Shown here: piece after piece, positions 1 through 9,200 of the stretch
Numbering within the stretch: position 1 is the stretch's first letter
Layout: each line of letters opens with the position of its first letter
Assembly: GCA_016196035.1 (NCBI GenBank)
Contig: JACPYM010000120.1
Coordinates: forward strand, 1 to 45,430
DNA from: Acidobacteriota bacterium
Lineage (GTDB): Bacteria > Acidobacteriota > Blastocatellia > RBC074
Reading direction: 5' to 3'
DNA length: 45,430 nt
Made by a program: the position numbers and the translations under genes
Notes under the pieces: model-generated
Told to the model about the DNA's origin: nothing
Databases searched by the model: none
What the model saw: only the letters and a program-made list of their open reading frames with translations

Positions 1-72
1 AACGGCTTCCTCCAGCCGCTTGCCAGCGGCCTCGACCGTTCCCTGGGCTTCTTTCACATACAGCATATTCAT
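1..72 (-). CDS. DUF302-like protein, N-terminal fragment
   Basis: Only the first 24 codons lie in the window. They read MNMLYVKEAQGTVEAAGKRL and then EEAV, which resembles the start of DUF302 proteins (small alpha/beta domains often found beside metal-resistance and sulfur genes). The start at 72 is preceded by a purine-rich AGGAAA ribosome site at good spacing. A second in-frame ATG at 66 is possible. It follows the ABC ATPase gene after a short gap and is probably the next gene of the same transcript. The family call rests on a short N-terminus and is tentative. Confidence 0.55.
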   Translation of the reverse strand, partial: MNMLYVKEAQGTVEAAGKRLEEAV

Positions 73-118
73 TTGTTTCCTTTCTCTGCCGCGCGTTCGC
101 GACGAGTCTATTTGCGCA

Positions 119-916
119 TCAAATGACCTGTTGATGTTCGTGTTTCTTGAACAGATTCATGCCGCAGTTTGGGCACGCGTCTGATTTGTGCGTCGCTCTC
201 TCACGCAAGTCCGTTGGACAATTTATCGCGGCAGCAACTCCATCATTTCGATATTCGGCGACGACACGGCCGTGACGCAGCAGAATTTTTCGTTGGGCCA
301 GGTTGCCGAGACCCGGGTCGTGCGTGGCGACGACGATGGTTTTACCCCGCTGGTGAAGGGCGTGGAAGATCTCAATCACCTTTTCCTCATTCGCCTCATC
401 GAGATTGGCTGTAGGTTCGTCGGCAAGGATGATTTTCGGGTCGTTGATCAGCGCGCGGGCGATGCATACGCGCTGCTGTTCGCCGCCCGAAAGTTGCGAC
501 GGCAGGTGGCTGGTGCGATGCGTCATTTGCACCGCTTCCAGCGCGCGCGCGGCTTGCTCCTTGTCGGCGAGTGAATGGTAATACTGCGCCAACATCACGT
601 TTTCGAGCGCGGTCAGATAGGGGATGAGGTGAAACTGCTGGAAGATGAGGCCGATGTTTTCACGTCGAAAGGTCGTCATCTCGTCGGAAGCAAATTGAGT
701 TGTTTCGCGTTCCAACACTACGACACGACCGCTGGTCGGGCGATCCAAGCCATCCAGCAAGTTGAGAAAGGTCGTTTTGCCTGAGCCGGACGGACCGATT
801 AACGACACCCACTCGCCCAATGCGATTTGAACGGACACGCCGTCGAGCGCGCACACGCCGCCCGGATAGGCGCGGGTTGCGTTTTCCAGAGTAATCGCGA
901 CAGTGTTCATGTTCAT
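119..916 (-). CDS. ABC transporter ATPase (MacB/LolD type) with CPNCGM tail
   Basis: A 265-residue ABC ATPase that would power the two FtsX-like permeases encoded just upstream. Walker A GPSGSGKT is at residues 41-48, the Q-loop near 93, the signature LSGGEQQR at 142-149, Walker B IILADEP at 162-168, and the H-loop THD near 198-200. The size and sequence fit the MacB/LolD subfamily. The start at 916 is chosen because its ATG overlaps the permease stop as ATGA; a longer frame reaching 964 runs into the permease gene. Unusual: after the ATPase fold the protein ends in a Cys/His tail with CPNCGM at 248-253 and HEHQQ at the end, like the metal-binding tails elsewhere in this island. Such FTR1-linked ABC sets are known from the Campylobacter P19 iron locus. 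Function in iron uptake is inferred from context. Confidence 0.93.
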   Translation of the reverse strand: MNMNTVAITLENATRAYPGGVCALDGVSVQIALGEWVSLIGPSGSGKTTFLNLLDGLDRPTSGRVVVLERETTQFASDEMTTFRRENIGLIFQQFHLIPYLTALENVMLAQYYHSLADKEQAARALEAVQMTHRTSHLPSQLSGGEQQRVCIARALINDPKIILADEPTANLDEANEEKVIEIFHALHQRGKTIVVATHDPGLGNLAQRKILLRHGRVVAEYRNDGVAAAINCPTDLRERATHKSDACPNCGMNLFKKHEHQQVI

Positions 917-2013
917 TCTCCTCTCAAAGCGGTTGCGGGTTGAAAGCGCAGGGCGCGCACGCAAGCGATGCCTCCCGCCAGCAAAGCGACAAGCGTGGTT
1001 GTTCCGAGCGCGGCTAGTCCTGCCGTGCCGTGCGGCGTGATGACGGCGTGAAAAATCTGTCGCGACACGAGCGCGGCCAAAGCTGTGCCGATGCCGAAAC
1101 CAATGACGGCTGCTGCTAATCCCAGCGCGGCGCTTTCAGCCAACAGAAAGCCAATTACCGAGCGCCTCTTTGCACCCAATGCTTGCAAGAGAGCAAACTC
1201 CTTCCGCCGTTCGATCACGCGCGCCAGCATCGAAGCGGAAACCCCCAGCGCGGTGAGCACCAGCACGGTCCAAAGACTCACGACGCACAGCAGGTTTACT
1301 TTTTCCAGCACATGCTCCTCGCCGCGCAGAATCTGCCGCAATGGCTTGATCTCGACGTTGGCGCTGGACGCAGTCAACGCTTGCGCCATCCGGTCAATCT
1401 GATTTTCGCCGCCGGCCACGGACAACAGCGCGTAACGAAATTCGGTTTGCTCCAACGGCCCGGTCACAAACACGCGGTCATCGTCTTCATCTCCGGTTTC
1501 CATAATGCCCGCGACGGTAAACTGCGACGACTTTGATTCTCCCGGCCATTCAATTGACACTGGCTGCCCGGTCTTCAATTCCAGCGTGGTTGCGGCGCGG
1601 CGTCCGACCACACATTCTTTTGCGCCCGCTGCCCGCTGGCCGGTCACCGCCCAATAAGGCGTAAGCTGGCGCAATGCTTCCGGGTCGGCTGCGACGACAG
1701 CCACAGGATTGCCTTTGATCATCCCGACGCGCACCGCCAACTGCGCCACGCTCGCCCCGTGAGCGTGCGCGACGTTCGTAAACGCACTCCAGTCGGTTTG
1801 TGCTGCGTTGGCGGGATAGGCCACGGCGTTTGCGCCGACCTGGCGTAACGCGGCGCTCATTTTTCGGCCCACTTCAAACGCGGCGGTGGTGAACAACGTG
1901 ACCAGCGCAGCGCACATGGCCAGTGTAATGAGTGTCCAGGCGGAAATGCGCGCGTTGTTCAGCAGCGAACGCACTACCATTGTCGCCAGCATCCCGCGCC
2001 GGTTAGTTGCCAT
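913..2013 (-). CDS. FtsX/MacB-like ABC permease, second copy
   Basis: A 366-residue inner-membrane permease of the FtsX/MacB type. It has an N-terminal membrane anchor (about residues 23-48), a periplasmic MacB_PCD-like domain, then three C-terminal membrane helices (about 235-258, 287-312, 335-355) that carry the FtsX core. It is paralogous to the upstream permease and probably forms a heterodimer with it, energised by the ATPase whose start overlaps this stop by 4 bp. The gene starts inside the end of the upstream permease, an overlap of about 11 bp. Internal starts at residues 8 and 12 are also possible. FTR1-linked permease pairs are thought to move iron or electrons across the inner membrane; that role here is inference. 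Confidence 0.88.
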   Translation of the reverse strand: MATNRRGMLATMVVRSLLNNARISAWTLITLAMCAALVTLFTTAAFEVGRKMSAALRQVGANAVAYPANAAQTDWSAFTNVAHAHGASVAQLAVRVGMIKGNPVAVVAADPEALRQLTPYWAVTGQRAAGAKECVVGRRAATTLELKTGQPVSIEWPGESKSSQFTVAGIMETGDEDDDRVFVTGPLEQTEFRYALLSVAGGENQIDRMAQALTASSANVEIKPLRQILRGEEHVLEKVNLLCVVSLWTVLVLTALGVSASMLARVIERRKEFALLQALGAKRRSVIGFLLAESAALGLAAAVIGFGIGTALAALVSRQIFHAVITPHGTAGLAALGTTTLVALLAGGIACVRALRFQPATALRGE

Positions 2014-3214
2014 GAAGCACCTCCGCTGTGTTTTGATTCAAAGTGTGCGCAACGGGCAGCGCACTCCCTGCCAGAGCCGTGATCAAGCCGAGCATTGGAG
2101 AGAGCAGCCACAACGCCGCGTGGGTCTCCGTCTGGCTGCCAAATACAGCATGGACCAACCACGCGCCGAGCCACGAACCGGTCGCGGCTGCGACCGTGCC
2201 GCCCGCCAGTCCCAGCAAGCTCGCTTCGGTCAGAAACAGCCGTAAAATGTTTTCCCCGTGCGCGCCGATGGCCCGCATCAGCGCCACTTCGGTGCGGCGT
2301 TCCAGGACCGCTGAAGTCAACACGCCCATCGTGCTCAACGTGCAAGCCATCAGTGCCAGCAATCCCAACAGCAACACCAGCCCCTGAATCCGCGTCAGGA
2401 CGACACCTTGCGATTCGGAGACGCGGCGCACCACTCGCGCGGCTGAACCGGGCACGGCCTTCTGGATGTCCGCTGCGATCGAGCCGGGATACGGCGTGCA
2501 AAACCACCGCTCGTATTCCGCCGACGTGAGCGCCTTCGGGTCGAGCCGGTATTTCTCGGCCAGCTTGTTTTCGGGCGTGGTCAATGCGCTGATTTCCGCT
2601 TCGGAAATTTTGCCTTCGAGTCCGGCAATGCGCTGCACCGTCGGCAGCGCGGCGATGACGGCGGTGTCTTCTGAATCGCCCGTGGAGACAACACCGACGA
2701 TTCGCAATGTTGCATCGCCAACTCGGATGGTTTGCCCGGTGGCCAGATGGAGTTCGCGGGCGAGGTCAGCGCCGAGCAAGCATTCATCCGCGCTGGATGG
2801 CCATACGCCGGTGAGTTGCCACGCGAGCGGGCGGTTTTCCAGCCTTACACCGAGCAGCGGACGCTCACGATCATGCACGTTTGCCTTTGCCCACAGGCGC
2901 GGAGACACGCCGAGGATGTTGTTAGCCCAAAAGAGCGATTTCAGCGCGACGAGTTGCGTTTCCTGCAAGAAAGCCGGTTGGACCGCTGCCGCCAGTTCGT
3001 GACCGCCAACGCGCACAGGAATGGCGGCGCTGGCGGGTTCAAGCTTGATGTTCGCGCCGAAGGAGCGCAACTCGCGATTCATCTTGTCGCCGACATCAAG
3101 ACTCAACGCGAGCAGTGCGACGACGAGCGTCACGCCAATCCACACTGCCACTGCGGCGAGCAGCTTGCGCGAGCCGCGCCGCATCAGCGATTCCATGAGC
3201 ATCCGGTAAAACAT
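2003..3214 (-). CDS. FtsX/MacB-like ABC permease, first copy
   Basis: A 403-residue permease that begins MFYRMLMESLMRRGSRK, giving the positive-inside anchor of MacB-like proteins. A periplasmic domain follows, then a FtsX core with helices near residues 271-295, 322-350 and 360-385. The start at 3214 shares one base with the stop of the upstream FTR1 gene (TGATG). A longer reading frame to 3271 only adds residues inside that gene. Gene order FTR1-DUF2318-YHS, permease, permease, ATPase matches the bacterial FTR1/ABC iron loci known from Campylobacter (P19 region). No separate P19 gene is seen here. Confidence 0.88.
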   Translation of the reverse strand: MFYRMLMESLMRRGSRKLLAAVAVWIGVTLVVALLALSLDVGDKMNRELRSFGANIKLEPASAAIPVRVGGHELAAAVQPAFLQETQLVALKSLFWANNILGVSPRLWAKANVHDRERPLLGVRLENRPLAWQLTGVWPSSADECLLGADLARELHLATGQTIRVGDATLRIVGVVSTGDSEDTAVIAALPTVQRIAGLEGKISEAEISALTTPENKLAEKYRLDPKALTSAEYERWFCTPYPGSIAADIQKAVPGSAARVVRRVSESQGVVLTRIQGLVLLLGLLALMACTLSTMGVLTSAVLERRTEVALMRAIGAHGENILRLFLTEASLLGLAGGTVAAATGSWLGAWLVHAVFGSQTETHAALWLLSPMLGLITALAGSALPVAHTLNQNTAEVLHGN

Positions 3215-4638
3215 CAGCGGTGGGACTCCTTGTTTTTCTCGCGGAACAAATCCCGGCATTTTGCCCGGCAAAAATAGTAAGTCTTGCCGTTGACCGTCTC
3301 GAACGCGGCGGCTTCGTTCATGTTCACCATCATTCCACAGATTGGATCAATGGCCGTAAGGCCGGTCTGCTCCATTGCCGGAAAGCGGTGCGCCTCCTTC
3401 TCCAGCGTGGTCACGCGCACGTTGATCGCAGTCGCTGACAACTCACCCTCCAATGGAACAGGGTTGCATCCGCCAGCCTGACCAACCGTGAGGGGATTGA
3501 TCTCTGCAACGCAGTTCAGGCAAATGAGATTCGGGCCTTCTTGCAAGTAGCCGAACGCGCCACAGATTTCGCACGCGTCGAGAGCGGTGTGGATTTTGCC
3601 ATCGGCGGTTTTCAGTGCCAGAAATCGCACGGTCCGATTGCCGCTCGCGAAGCCGTAGCGATGCAGCTTGCCGTCTTCGAGCGCGGACAGTTCAACGGTC
3701 ACGAAACCATTCTCGGCGTGGATTGGTTCTGGCGGAGGCAGTTTTTTCGGCATCGCTTCGCGCGCGTAAACCACCGTGACCGATGCGAGCACGATGAGCG
3801 CGCTCAAGATCGCGCCGTAGCCGTAGAACCGCTCGCGGGCCGCCCGCGCCAAGGCCAGCCGCCGTTCGGCTTCTGCCAATCCTTCCGTCACCAGCGCAGG
3901 TTTCTTTAACCCGGAGATCCAAACCCACAGCGGGATCGCTACGATGGCGAGGATGAAGAGTGAGTTGTGGCGAACAATTGGGCCGACGAGTGCCATGCTT
4001 CGCTGCGTGGCGGGAAGAACACCCGCTTCGGAGAACTCGTGATAGCCGTTGATAACAAGTTGTGCGACGAAAATGGCCAGCACCCATTCGGTCACGGTGA
4101 AGAACCGCCGCAGATTCACGTGCAAGCTGCCGCGCACGAACATCACTCCGAAGACGACTGCGCCCACGAGGCCCAGCAACGTGCCGATGAAGCTGAACAT
4201 CGCCTCGGTCGTGAGATTGACCGCGCTGAGAAGCAATACCGTCTCCGCACCTTCGCGGAACACCATCAGGAAGGCAAACGCACCCAAGCCCCACATCTCT
4301 TGAATGCTGCGTTCCGGTGAGGCCTGAGCGGCCTGCCGCACGCGCTGCTCGACTTGCGACTTGAATTTGCGGGCATTGCGATGCACCCACCACATCATCG
4401 TCCCGACGAACGCTGCCGAAACCCAATAGAGCACACCCTCGTAAGCTTCTCCATTGATCGGTAACAGCCGCAGAGCCACGGCTGCGGCAATGCTGGCGAC
4501 AACGGCCAGACCGAGCCCCAAGAACACGGGCCGCTCCAAGTGCCGCCGACCCGACTGACGAAGCACGACAAGGAGAATGTCGATGACGAGCGCCGCCTCG
4601 ACGCCCTCGCGCAACATGATGACAAAGGATTCAAACAT
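3214..4638 (-). CDS. FTR1 iron permease fused to DUF2318 and YHS domains
   Basis: A 474-residue three-part protein. Residues 1-280 are an FTR1-type high-affinity iron permease with seven or so membrane helices and the two REGxE iron-binding motifs, REGVE at 10-14 and REGAE at 128-132. Residues of about 290-420 match DUF2318, an exported domain with Cys pairs CEIC and CLNC that is usually a separate protein in FTR1/ABC loci. The last 45 residues are a YHS domain (DPICGMMV, then YYFCRAKC), a soft-metal module usual in copper ATPases. It is first in the permease-ATPase operon. A GGGAG ribosome site precedes the start, and a TATACT box lies about 45 bases before it. The predicted role is ferrous/ferric iron import. 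Confidence 0.92.
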   Translation of the reverse strand: MFESFVIMLREGVEAALVIDILLVVLRQSGRRHLERPVFLGLGLAVVASIAAAVALRLLPINGEAYEGVLYWVSAAFVGTMMWWVHRNARKFKSQVEQRVRQAAQASPERSIQEMWGLGAFAFLMVFREGAETVLLLSAVNLTTEAMFSFIGTLLGLVGAVVFGVMFVRGSLHVNLRRFFTVTEWVLAIFVAQLVINGYHEFSEAGVLPATQRSMALVGPIVRHNSLFILAIVAIPLWVWISGLKKPALVTEGLAEAERRLALARAARERFYGYGAILSALIVLASVTVVYAREAMPKKLPPPEPIHAENGFVTVELSALEDGKLHRYGFASGNRTVRFLALKTADGKIHTALDACEICGAFGYLQEGPNLICLNCVAEINPLTVGQAGGCNPVPLEGELSATAINVRVTTLEKEAHRFPAMEQTGLTAIDPICGMMVNMNEAAAFETVNGKTYYFCRAKCRDLFREKNKESHR

Positions 4639-4675
4639 GGCCGTATCTCCCGAAATTAAGATTTGCTTTCACCGT

Positions 4676-4705
4676 GTGAGTATAAAGTGATGACAGCCAG
4701 CCCAC
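4676..4705 (-). promoter_or_regulatory. possible promoter of the FTR1 operon
   Basis: Read on the minus strand, the region upstream of the FTR1 start holds TTATACT as a -10 candidate with a weak -35 candidate in GGCTGTC, about 40-60 bases before the ATG. No iron-box palindrome is evident by eye. This is a consensus match only. Confidence 0.25.
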
Positions 4706-4747
4706 TGTCGGCAGGTTGCCATTCTTTAGCGGTGGATTGCGCGTCTC

Positions 4748-5059
4748 TCATTGCCCTTCTTCGAGGGAAGCTCCCGTGCGAACATCCATCGTCTGCTCAA
4801 TGGGAGTGACAACGATGCACCCGTCGTCAACAAGGCCTGTGTGCGCGGCCTTCTGGACGGCTCGGACGACCGTCTCTGCCAGATTATCCGGTAAAATGAT
4901 TTCCAGCCTGGTTTTGGCGATCTGGTCGAATGCGCCGTGGCCCTCGGAAAGACTGTGCGCTTGGGAAATTGTCACCGCAGGCAAGCCTTTGATTTCACGC
5001 AAAGCATCAAGGACGGTCTCAAGCATGATCGGTTTGATGATGGCTTTGACTTCTTTCAT
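4748..5059 (-). CDS. P-II-like regulatory protein
   Basis: A 103-residue protein with the GlnB-type ferredoxin-like fold. It begins MKEVKAIIKPIMLETVLDAL, keeps the C-terminal VDDGCIVVTPIEQTMDVRTG strand pattern, and has the short length of the family. The T-loop region differs from classical GlnB and lacks the uridylylated tyrosine context, so nitrogen sensing through GlnD is unlikely. P-II-like proteins of this kind sit beside metal RND pumps and other transporters in many bacteria. Here it lies between a second RND operon and the FTR1 gene. A small-molecule or metal sensing role that controls a neighbouring transporter is inferred. Confidence 0.82.
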   Translation of the reverse strand: MKEVKAIIKPIMLETVLDALREIKGLPAVTISQAHSLSEGHGAFDQIAKTRLEIILPDNLAETVVRAVQKAAHTGLVDDGCIVVTPIEQTMDVRTGASLEEGQ

Positions 5060-5115
5060 AACTTTGTAATGGGCTGCTTAAACGGACTGTAACGGATCAG
5101 GCGAAAGGAACGTTT

Positions 5116-5163
5116 CGCGGCGTGTGAACACACCGCGACCGATGACCGTCTCGTGAGAGACGG
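5116..5163 (-). terminator. double hairpin after the RAPS-tailed gene
   Basis: Two hairpins follow the stop of the 5165-5575 gene. The first has perfect 7-bp arms, CCGTCTC/GAGACGG at 5146-5163, and starts 2 bases after the stop codon. The second is at 5116-5137, with CGCGG/CCGCG outer arms and GTGT/ACAC inner arms. No strong T-run follows, so termination is not certain. The same two-hairpin layout, with a nearly identical second hairpin, follows the paralogous gene at 11708-12097. Confidence 0.5.
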
Positions 5164-5164
5164 G

Positions 5165-5575
5165 TTACGAAATGAGAGAAGGAGCGCGCGGCGGCAGAGC
5201 CGTGCGGAAGGCGAAGTGAAAAGTTGAGGCGAGTTCGGGCGGAGCAGTGCTCCATTCCGTCTGGCAGCCCGACTTCAGAGCAAGCAATTGCTCATCAAGA
5301 ATGGTTTGGCAGAAACTTGGGACAACGACCGTCGCAAATTCAGGCGCGACAACCTTGGTTTCCGATTGCTCGTAACCGCCGGAGGAAACCCAATCACAAA
5401 TTCGGCAATCCTCGTCGCTGCCGGCATAGAATGCGGTCTGGAAGCTTGCGTTGCCGCACCCGGCCGGGTTTTGAGCCAGCCGACTATTCGTCAACTGGCA
5501 ATGCACCACGCAGGGAAACCAAGTTCCCATCAGGAGCAGGACCAGAATTGACTTCAGCAAGTCCACGTTGCACAT
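5165..5575 (-). CDS. exported Cys-rich protein with RAPS tail, copy 1
   Basis: A 136-residue protein of unknown function. It opens with a hydrophobic signal segment (SILVLLLMGTWFPCVVHCQL). Several Cys follow (AGCGN, EDCRICDW, SFCQT, SGCQTEW) and it ends in FRTALPPRAPSLIS. The signal-peptide end HCQL and the C-terminal TALPxRAPS motif are shared with the protein at 11708-12097, so the two are paralogues bracketing the RND operon. The start at 5575 is chosen because it places the signal segment at the N-terminus; the frame is open further upstream. An extracytoplasmic metal-linked role is a guess from context only. Confidence 0.68.
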   Translation of the reverse strand: MCNVDLLKSILVLLLMGTWFPCVVHCQLTNSRLAQNPAGCGNASFQTAFYAGSDEDCRICDWVSSGGYEQSETKVVAPEFATVVVPSFCQTILDEQLLALKSGCQTEWSTAPPELASTFHFAFRTALPPRAPSLIS

Positions 5576-5606
5576 GATACTGATTCTCAACAGTGGTTCA
5601 ACCTCT

Positions 5607-5882
5607 TTATTCCCTGTTGCGGTTTGTAGTGGTGGCATCGGGAGTGGCGACCTCGTTGGTTTGCATTTCCTTCCGATGCTGATGTTGCAAATGTTGTTGA
5701 TGGCGCTGTCGCGCTCGTGCTCTTAGCCAGAAGTAGTCCGCGACGACAAGCGAAATCGAAACCAGAGCGACACCGATTAACATCAGCCGACTTTTGCGCT
5801 TCTCTTTGCGAAGCTGCTCCGCCTGCTTCGCAGCACTTTGGGCGTGCTTGGCGGCGGTTTGTGGTGACTTCCATCGGCTCAC
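5607..5882 (-). CDS. small single-pass membrane protein
   Basis: A 91-residue protein from a GTG start. Residues 1-32 are charged and Ala/Lys-rich, likely helical (AAKHAQSAAKQAEQLRKEK). A membrane helix follows (LMLIGVALVSISLVVADYFW), then a basic His/Gln-rich tail (RQRHQQHLQHQHRKE) that could bind metal. The frame was preferred over an overlapping one starting with ATG at 5892, because that one has no coherent hydrophobic pattern. It sits directly downstream of the exported protein 5892-6242 in the RND operon. No family recognised. Confidence 0.55.
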   Translation of the reverse strand: MSRWKSPQTAAKHAQSAAKQAEQLRKEKRKSRLMLIGVALVSISLVVADYFWLRARARQRHQQHLQHQHRKEMQTNEVATPDATTTNRNRE

Positions 5883-5891
5883 TGGTTCTCA

Positions 5892-6242
5892 TCAAGGTTG
5901 GTGTTGGTTGATCCAGACTGTTTTCGTGACGAACGGCTTTCCGAAAAACGGCGAGCGGTAGTAAACCGTCGCGCGTGTGCCGTTCTTAAGTTCGGTAGCA
6001 GGCACACACTTCCAGTCGCGCAGGAATTGTGTGTGCGAATTCCAAATCAACTCGCACGGGCCGCGGCCTTGTGGGTAATCAAGCGATACTGTGCGCTTGT
6101 CGTAGTTGAGGGTTTGGATAACGGCGAGTGCTTCGCGGGCACGCGGCGGACGCGCTTCCGCATTGGGCGTTGTCAGGAGCGTGGCCGTCAACAGCAAGGC
6201 GGCGAGAGCATTCGTGGTTTTGGACCGCGTGGCCATCTTCAT
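5892..6242 (-). CDS. small exported OB-like protein, copy 1
   Basis: A 116-residue protein with a signal peptide (LAALLLTATLLTTPNAEA) and a short beta-rich domain: VIQTLNYDKRTVSLDY, then FLRDWK, then LKNGTRATVYYRSPF. The pattern, a strand with an Asp/Asn-Lys/Thr turn, a tryptophan-phenylalanine stretch, then G-x-x-VxVYYR, recurs in the exported proteins at 24639-25022 and 25019-25360. It recalls small OB-fold periplasmic domains such as CusF, but the CusF metal ligands are not visible. It starts 3 bases after the RND pump stop, so it is in that operon. Function unknown. Confidence 0.7.
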   Translation of the reverse strand: MKMATRSKTTNALAALLLTATLLTTPNAEARPPRAREALAVIQTLNYDKRTVSLDYPQGRGPCELIWNSHTQFLRDWKCVPATELKNGTRATVYYRSPFFGKPFVTKTVWINQHQP

Positions 6243-6245
6243 ATT

Positions 6246-9200
6246 TCAGAGTTCCTGTGTTGACGGCGGCTCAGGCAGATGAATGGTCGTGTCCTTTGTC
6301 TTCTCACGCTCGAAGACTTTGTAGAGCGTCGGCAGCATGAATAACGTCAGGAGCGTTGAACTGATAAGTCCGCCGATGACGACGGCGGCGAGCGGCTTTT
6401 GAATTTCGCTCCCCGGCCCGGTGGCGAAGAGCATCGGGACAAGGCCAAGTGCGGCGACGCTGGCGGTGATGAGCACCGGTCGCAGCCGGAGAATCGCCCC
6501 TTTCACAACAGCCAACTCGACGTTCATTCCTTCGCGGCGCAGTTCGTTGAAGTAACTGACCATTACGATGCCGTTGAGCACGGCCACGCCAAAGAGCGCG
6601 ATAAAGCCGACGCTGGCGCTCACGCTCAAATTGAAATGGCCGATGACGAGCGCGAGAATGCCGCCAATCAGCGCAAACGGAATGTTCATGATGATGAGTA
6701 ACGCTTGTTTCACCGAGTTGAACGAACTGAACAGGAGCAAAAAGATCGAAGCAATGGTGATGGGCACGACGATTGAAAACCGTTTCATCGCCCGTTGCTG
6801 GTTTTCAAACTGCCCGCCCCACACGACCAGATAGCCCGGTGGAAATTTCACCGCCGCGTCAATCTTCTCTTTGGCCTCCTGCACAAAGCCGCCCAGGTCG
6901 CGGTCGGTGACATTGCACTGAATCACGATTCGGCGTTGCGCCATTTCGCGGCTGATCTGGGCCGGACCTTCGGTGACTTGAACCTTGGCGAGCTGACCAA
7001 GAGGGATTAGAGCACCATTCGGAGTGGCAACGAGAATGTTGCGAATCGGCTCGACATCGTTGCGGGCGTATTCAGGAAAGCGCACCGCAAGGCCAAACAC
7101 TTTTTGCCCTTCATAAACCTTGCTGGCTTCTTTGCCGCCGATGGCCGTCTCGACGACTTGTTGCACGTCAGCCACGTTGATGCCGTAGCGGGCGATTTTG
7201 TCGCGGTCTATTTCGATTTCGAGATAGGCGAGGCCGCTGACTTTTTCGACGTTGATGTCCGCCGCGCCGCGCACTTTTCGCAGCACGCGCTCGATCGCTT
7301 CGGCCTTATCTTTCAAGACCGCGAGGTCGTCGCCAAAGATTTTGATGCCAATGGCGGATTTGACACCGCTCACCAGTTCGTCCACGCGCAGTGCGATGAG
7401 CTGGGAAAAGCTCGATGCGACTCCGGGAAGTTCTGCCAACGCCTCGCGCATTTTTTCCACGAGTTCTTCTTTCGATTTGGTGGTCGTCCATTCTTCGCGC
7501 GGCTTGAGGGTGACAATCACGTCGCTGATTTCGACGCCCATCGGGTCGGACGCGATGTCCGCCCGGCCCGTTTTGGAAACCACGTCTATGACTTCCGGAA
7601 AGTTTTTCAGGATTCTTTCCGCCTTCTGCTGCAACTCCAACGATTGCGGCAGTGAAATGCTGGGGATGCGGAACGTCTGCACCGCAATCGAGCCTTCGTC
7701 GAGCGCGGGCAAAAACTCCGTGCCGATGCGGGGCACGAGCGCGAACGCGCCGGCCAGCGTCAATAGTGCCGGAAGAACTACGACCCACGGACGGCGCACG
7801 CACGGTTTGAGCATCACGAGGTAGATGTGCTTCAACCAGCGGATGTGAAACGGGTCGTGTTCATGCGGCACTTGTTTCAAAAAGTAAGTGCAGAGCATCG
7901 GCACGAGCGTCAGCGAGAGAATCAGCGAGCCGAGCAAGCCAAACGAGATGGTGAACGCAAGCGGACTGAACATCTTACCCTCGAACCCTTGCAGCGTGAA
8001 CAGCGGCAGGAACACCACGATGATGATGAAGATGCCGAAGACAATCGGACGGCCCACTTCTTTGGCGGCGTAAAGCACGATCTCCGTTTTGCTGGCGTGG
8101 GCATGTTTCTCCGCCTCATCTGCTTTCTCGGTCAGATGGCGATGGATGTTTTCCACCATCACGACCGCGCCGTCCACCATCATGCCGATGCCAATGGCCA
8201 GACCGCCGAGCGACATGAGATTTGCGCTCAAGCCAAACCATTTCATCATGATGAAGGCGAACAAAGCGGCCAGCGGCAAAACCAGCGTGACAATGATGGC
8301 GCTGCGAATATCCGCCAGCAACACGATGAGAATGATGAAGACGAAAATCGCGCCTTCTTGCAGCGCTTTGGTAACCGTGTGAATGGCTTTCTTCACAAGG
8401 TCGGTGCGGTCATAGAACGGAACGATTTCAACGCCCTTGGGCAACGCCTTTTGAATCGAGGGTAGTTTTTCCTTCACCGCGTTGACCACGTCGCGGCCGC
8501 TTGCGCCTTTGAGCATGAGGACAATTCCCGCGACGGCTTCGCCTTCGCCGTTGGCTGTGACTGCACCCTGCCGTAGTTCCGCGCCGATTTGCACGTCCGC
8601 CACGTCGCGAACGTATATCGGGACATGCTCATGCGTGGCGACAATTATATTCTCGATGTCTTTGACGCCTTTCACCAAACCCAAACCGCGCACGATGTAT
8701 TGTTCGGATTTGTGCTCAATGAAATTGCCGCTGGCGTTGGCGTTGTTTTTCTCCAGCGCCTCGAAGACTTCTTGCAGTCTGATGCCGTAGGAGGTTAGCC
8801 GGTCAGGTTTCACGATCACCTGATATTGCTTCACCAAACCGCCGAAGGAATTCACGTCCGTGACGCCCGGCACAGTGCGAAGTATCGGGCGCACGATGTA
8901 GTCCTCAATTGTGCGCAGTTCGGTCGCGTCGTATTTCTTGTCCTTGCTGACGAGCGTGTATTGGAAAATCTCGCCCAAGCCGGTCGTGATCGGTCCAAGA
9001 TTGGCTTCGACGCCTGCGGGCAGTTTGTCGCGCGCACCTTGCAACCGCTCAAAGACAAGCTGCCGTGCAAAATAATCATTCACGCCGTCCTCGAAAACGA
9101 CCGTGATGGCGCTCAAGCCGATTTTGGAAACGGAGCGCACTTCGGTCAGTCGCGGCAATCCGGCAAGCTCGATTTCAATTGGCCGGGTGACCAGCAGTTC

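Noticed and set aside
5587-5895. 102-codon minus-strand frame starting with ATG that overlaps the previous stop
   Set aside because: The start position is attractive, but the product has no hydrophobic or domain pattern, while the GTG frame at 5607-5882 gives a clean membrane helix.
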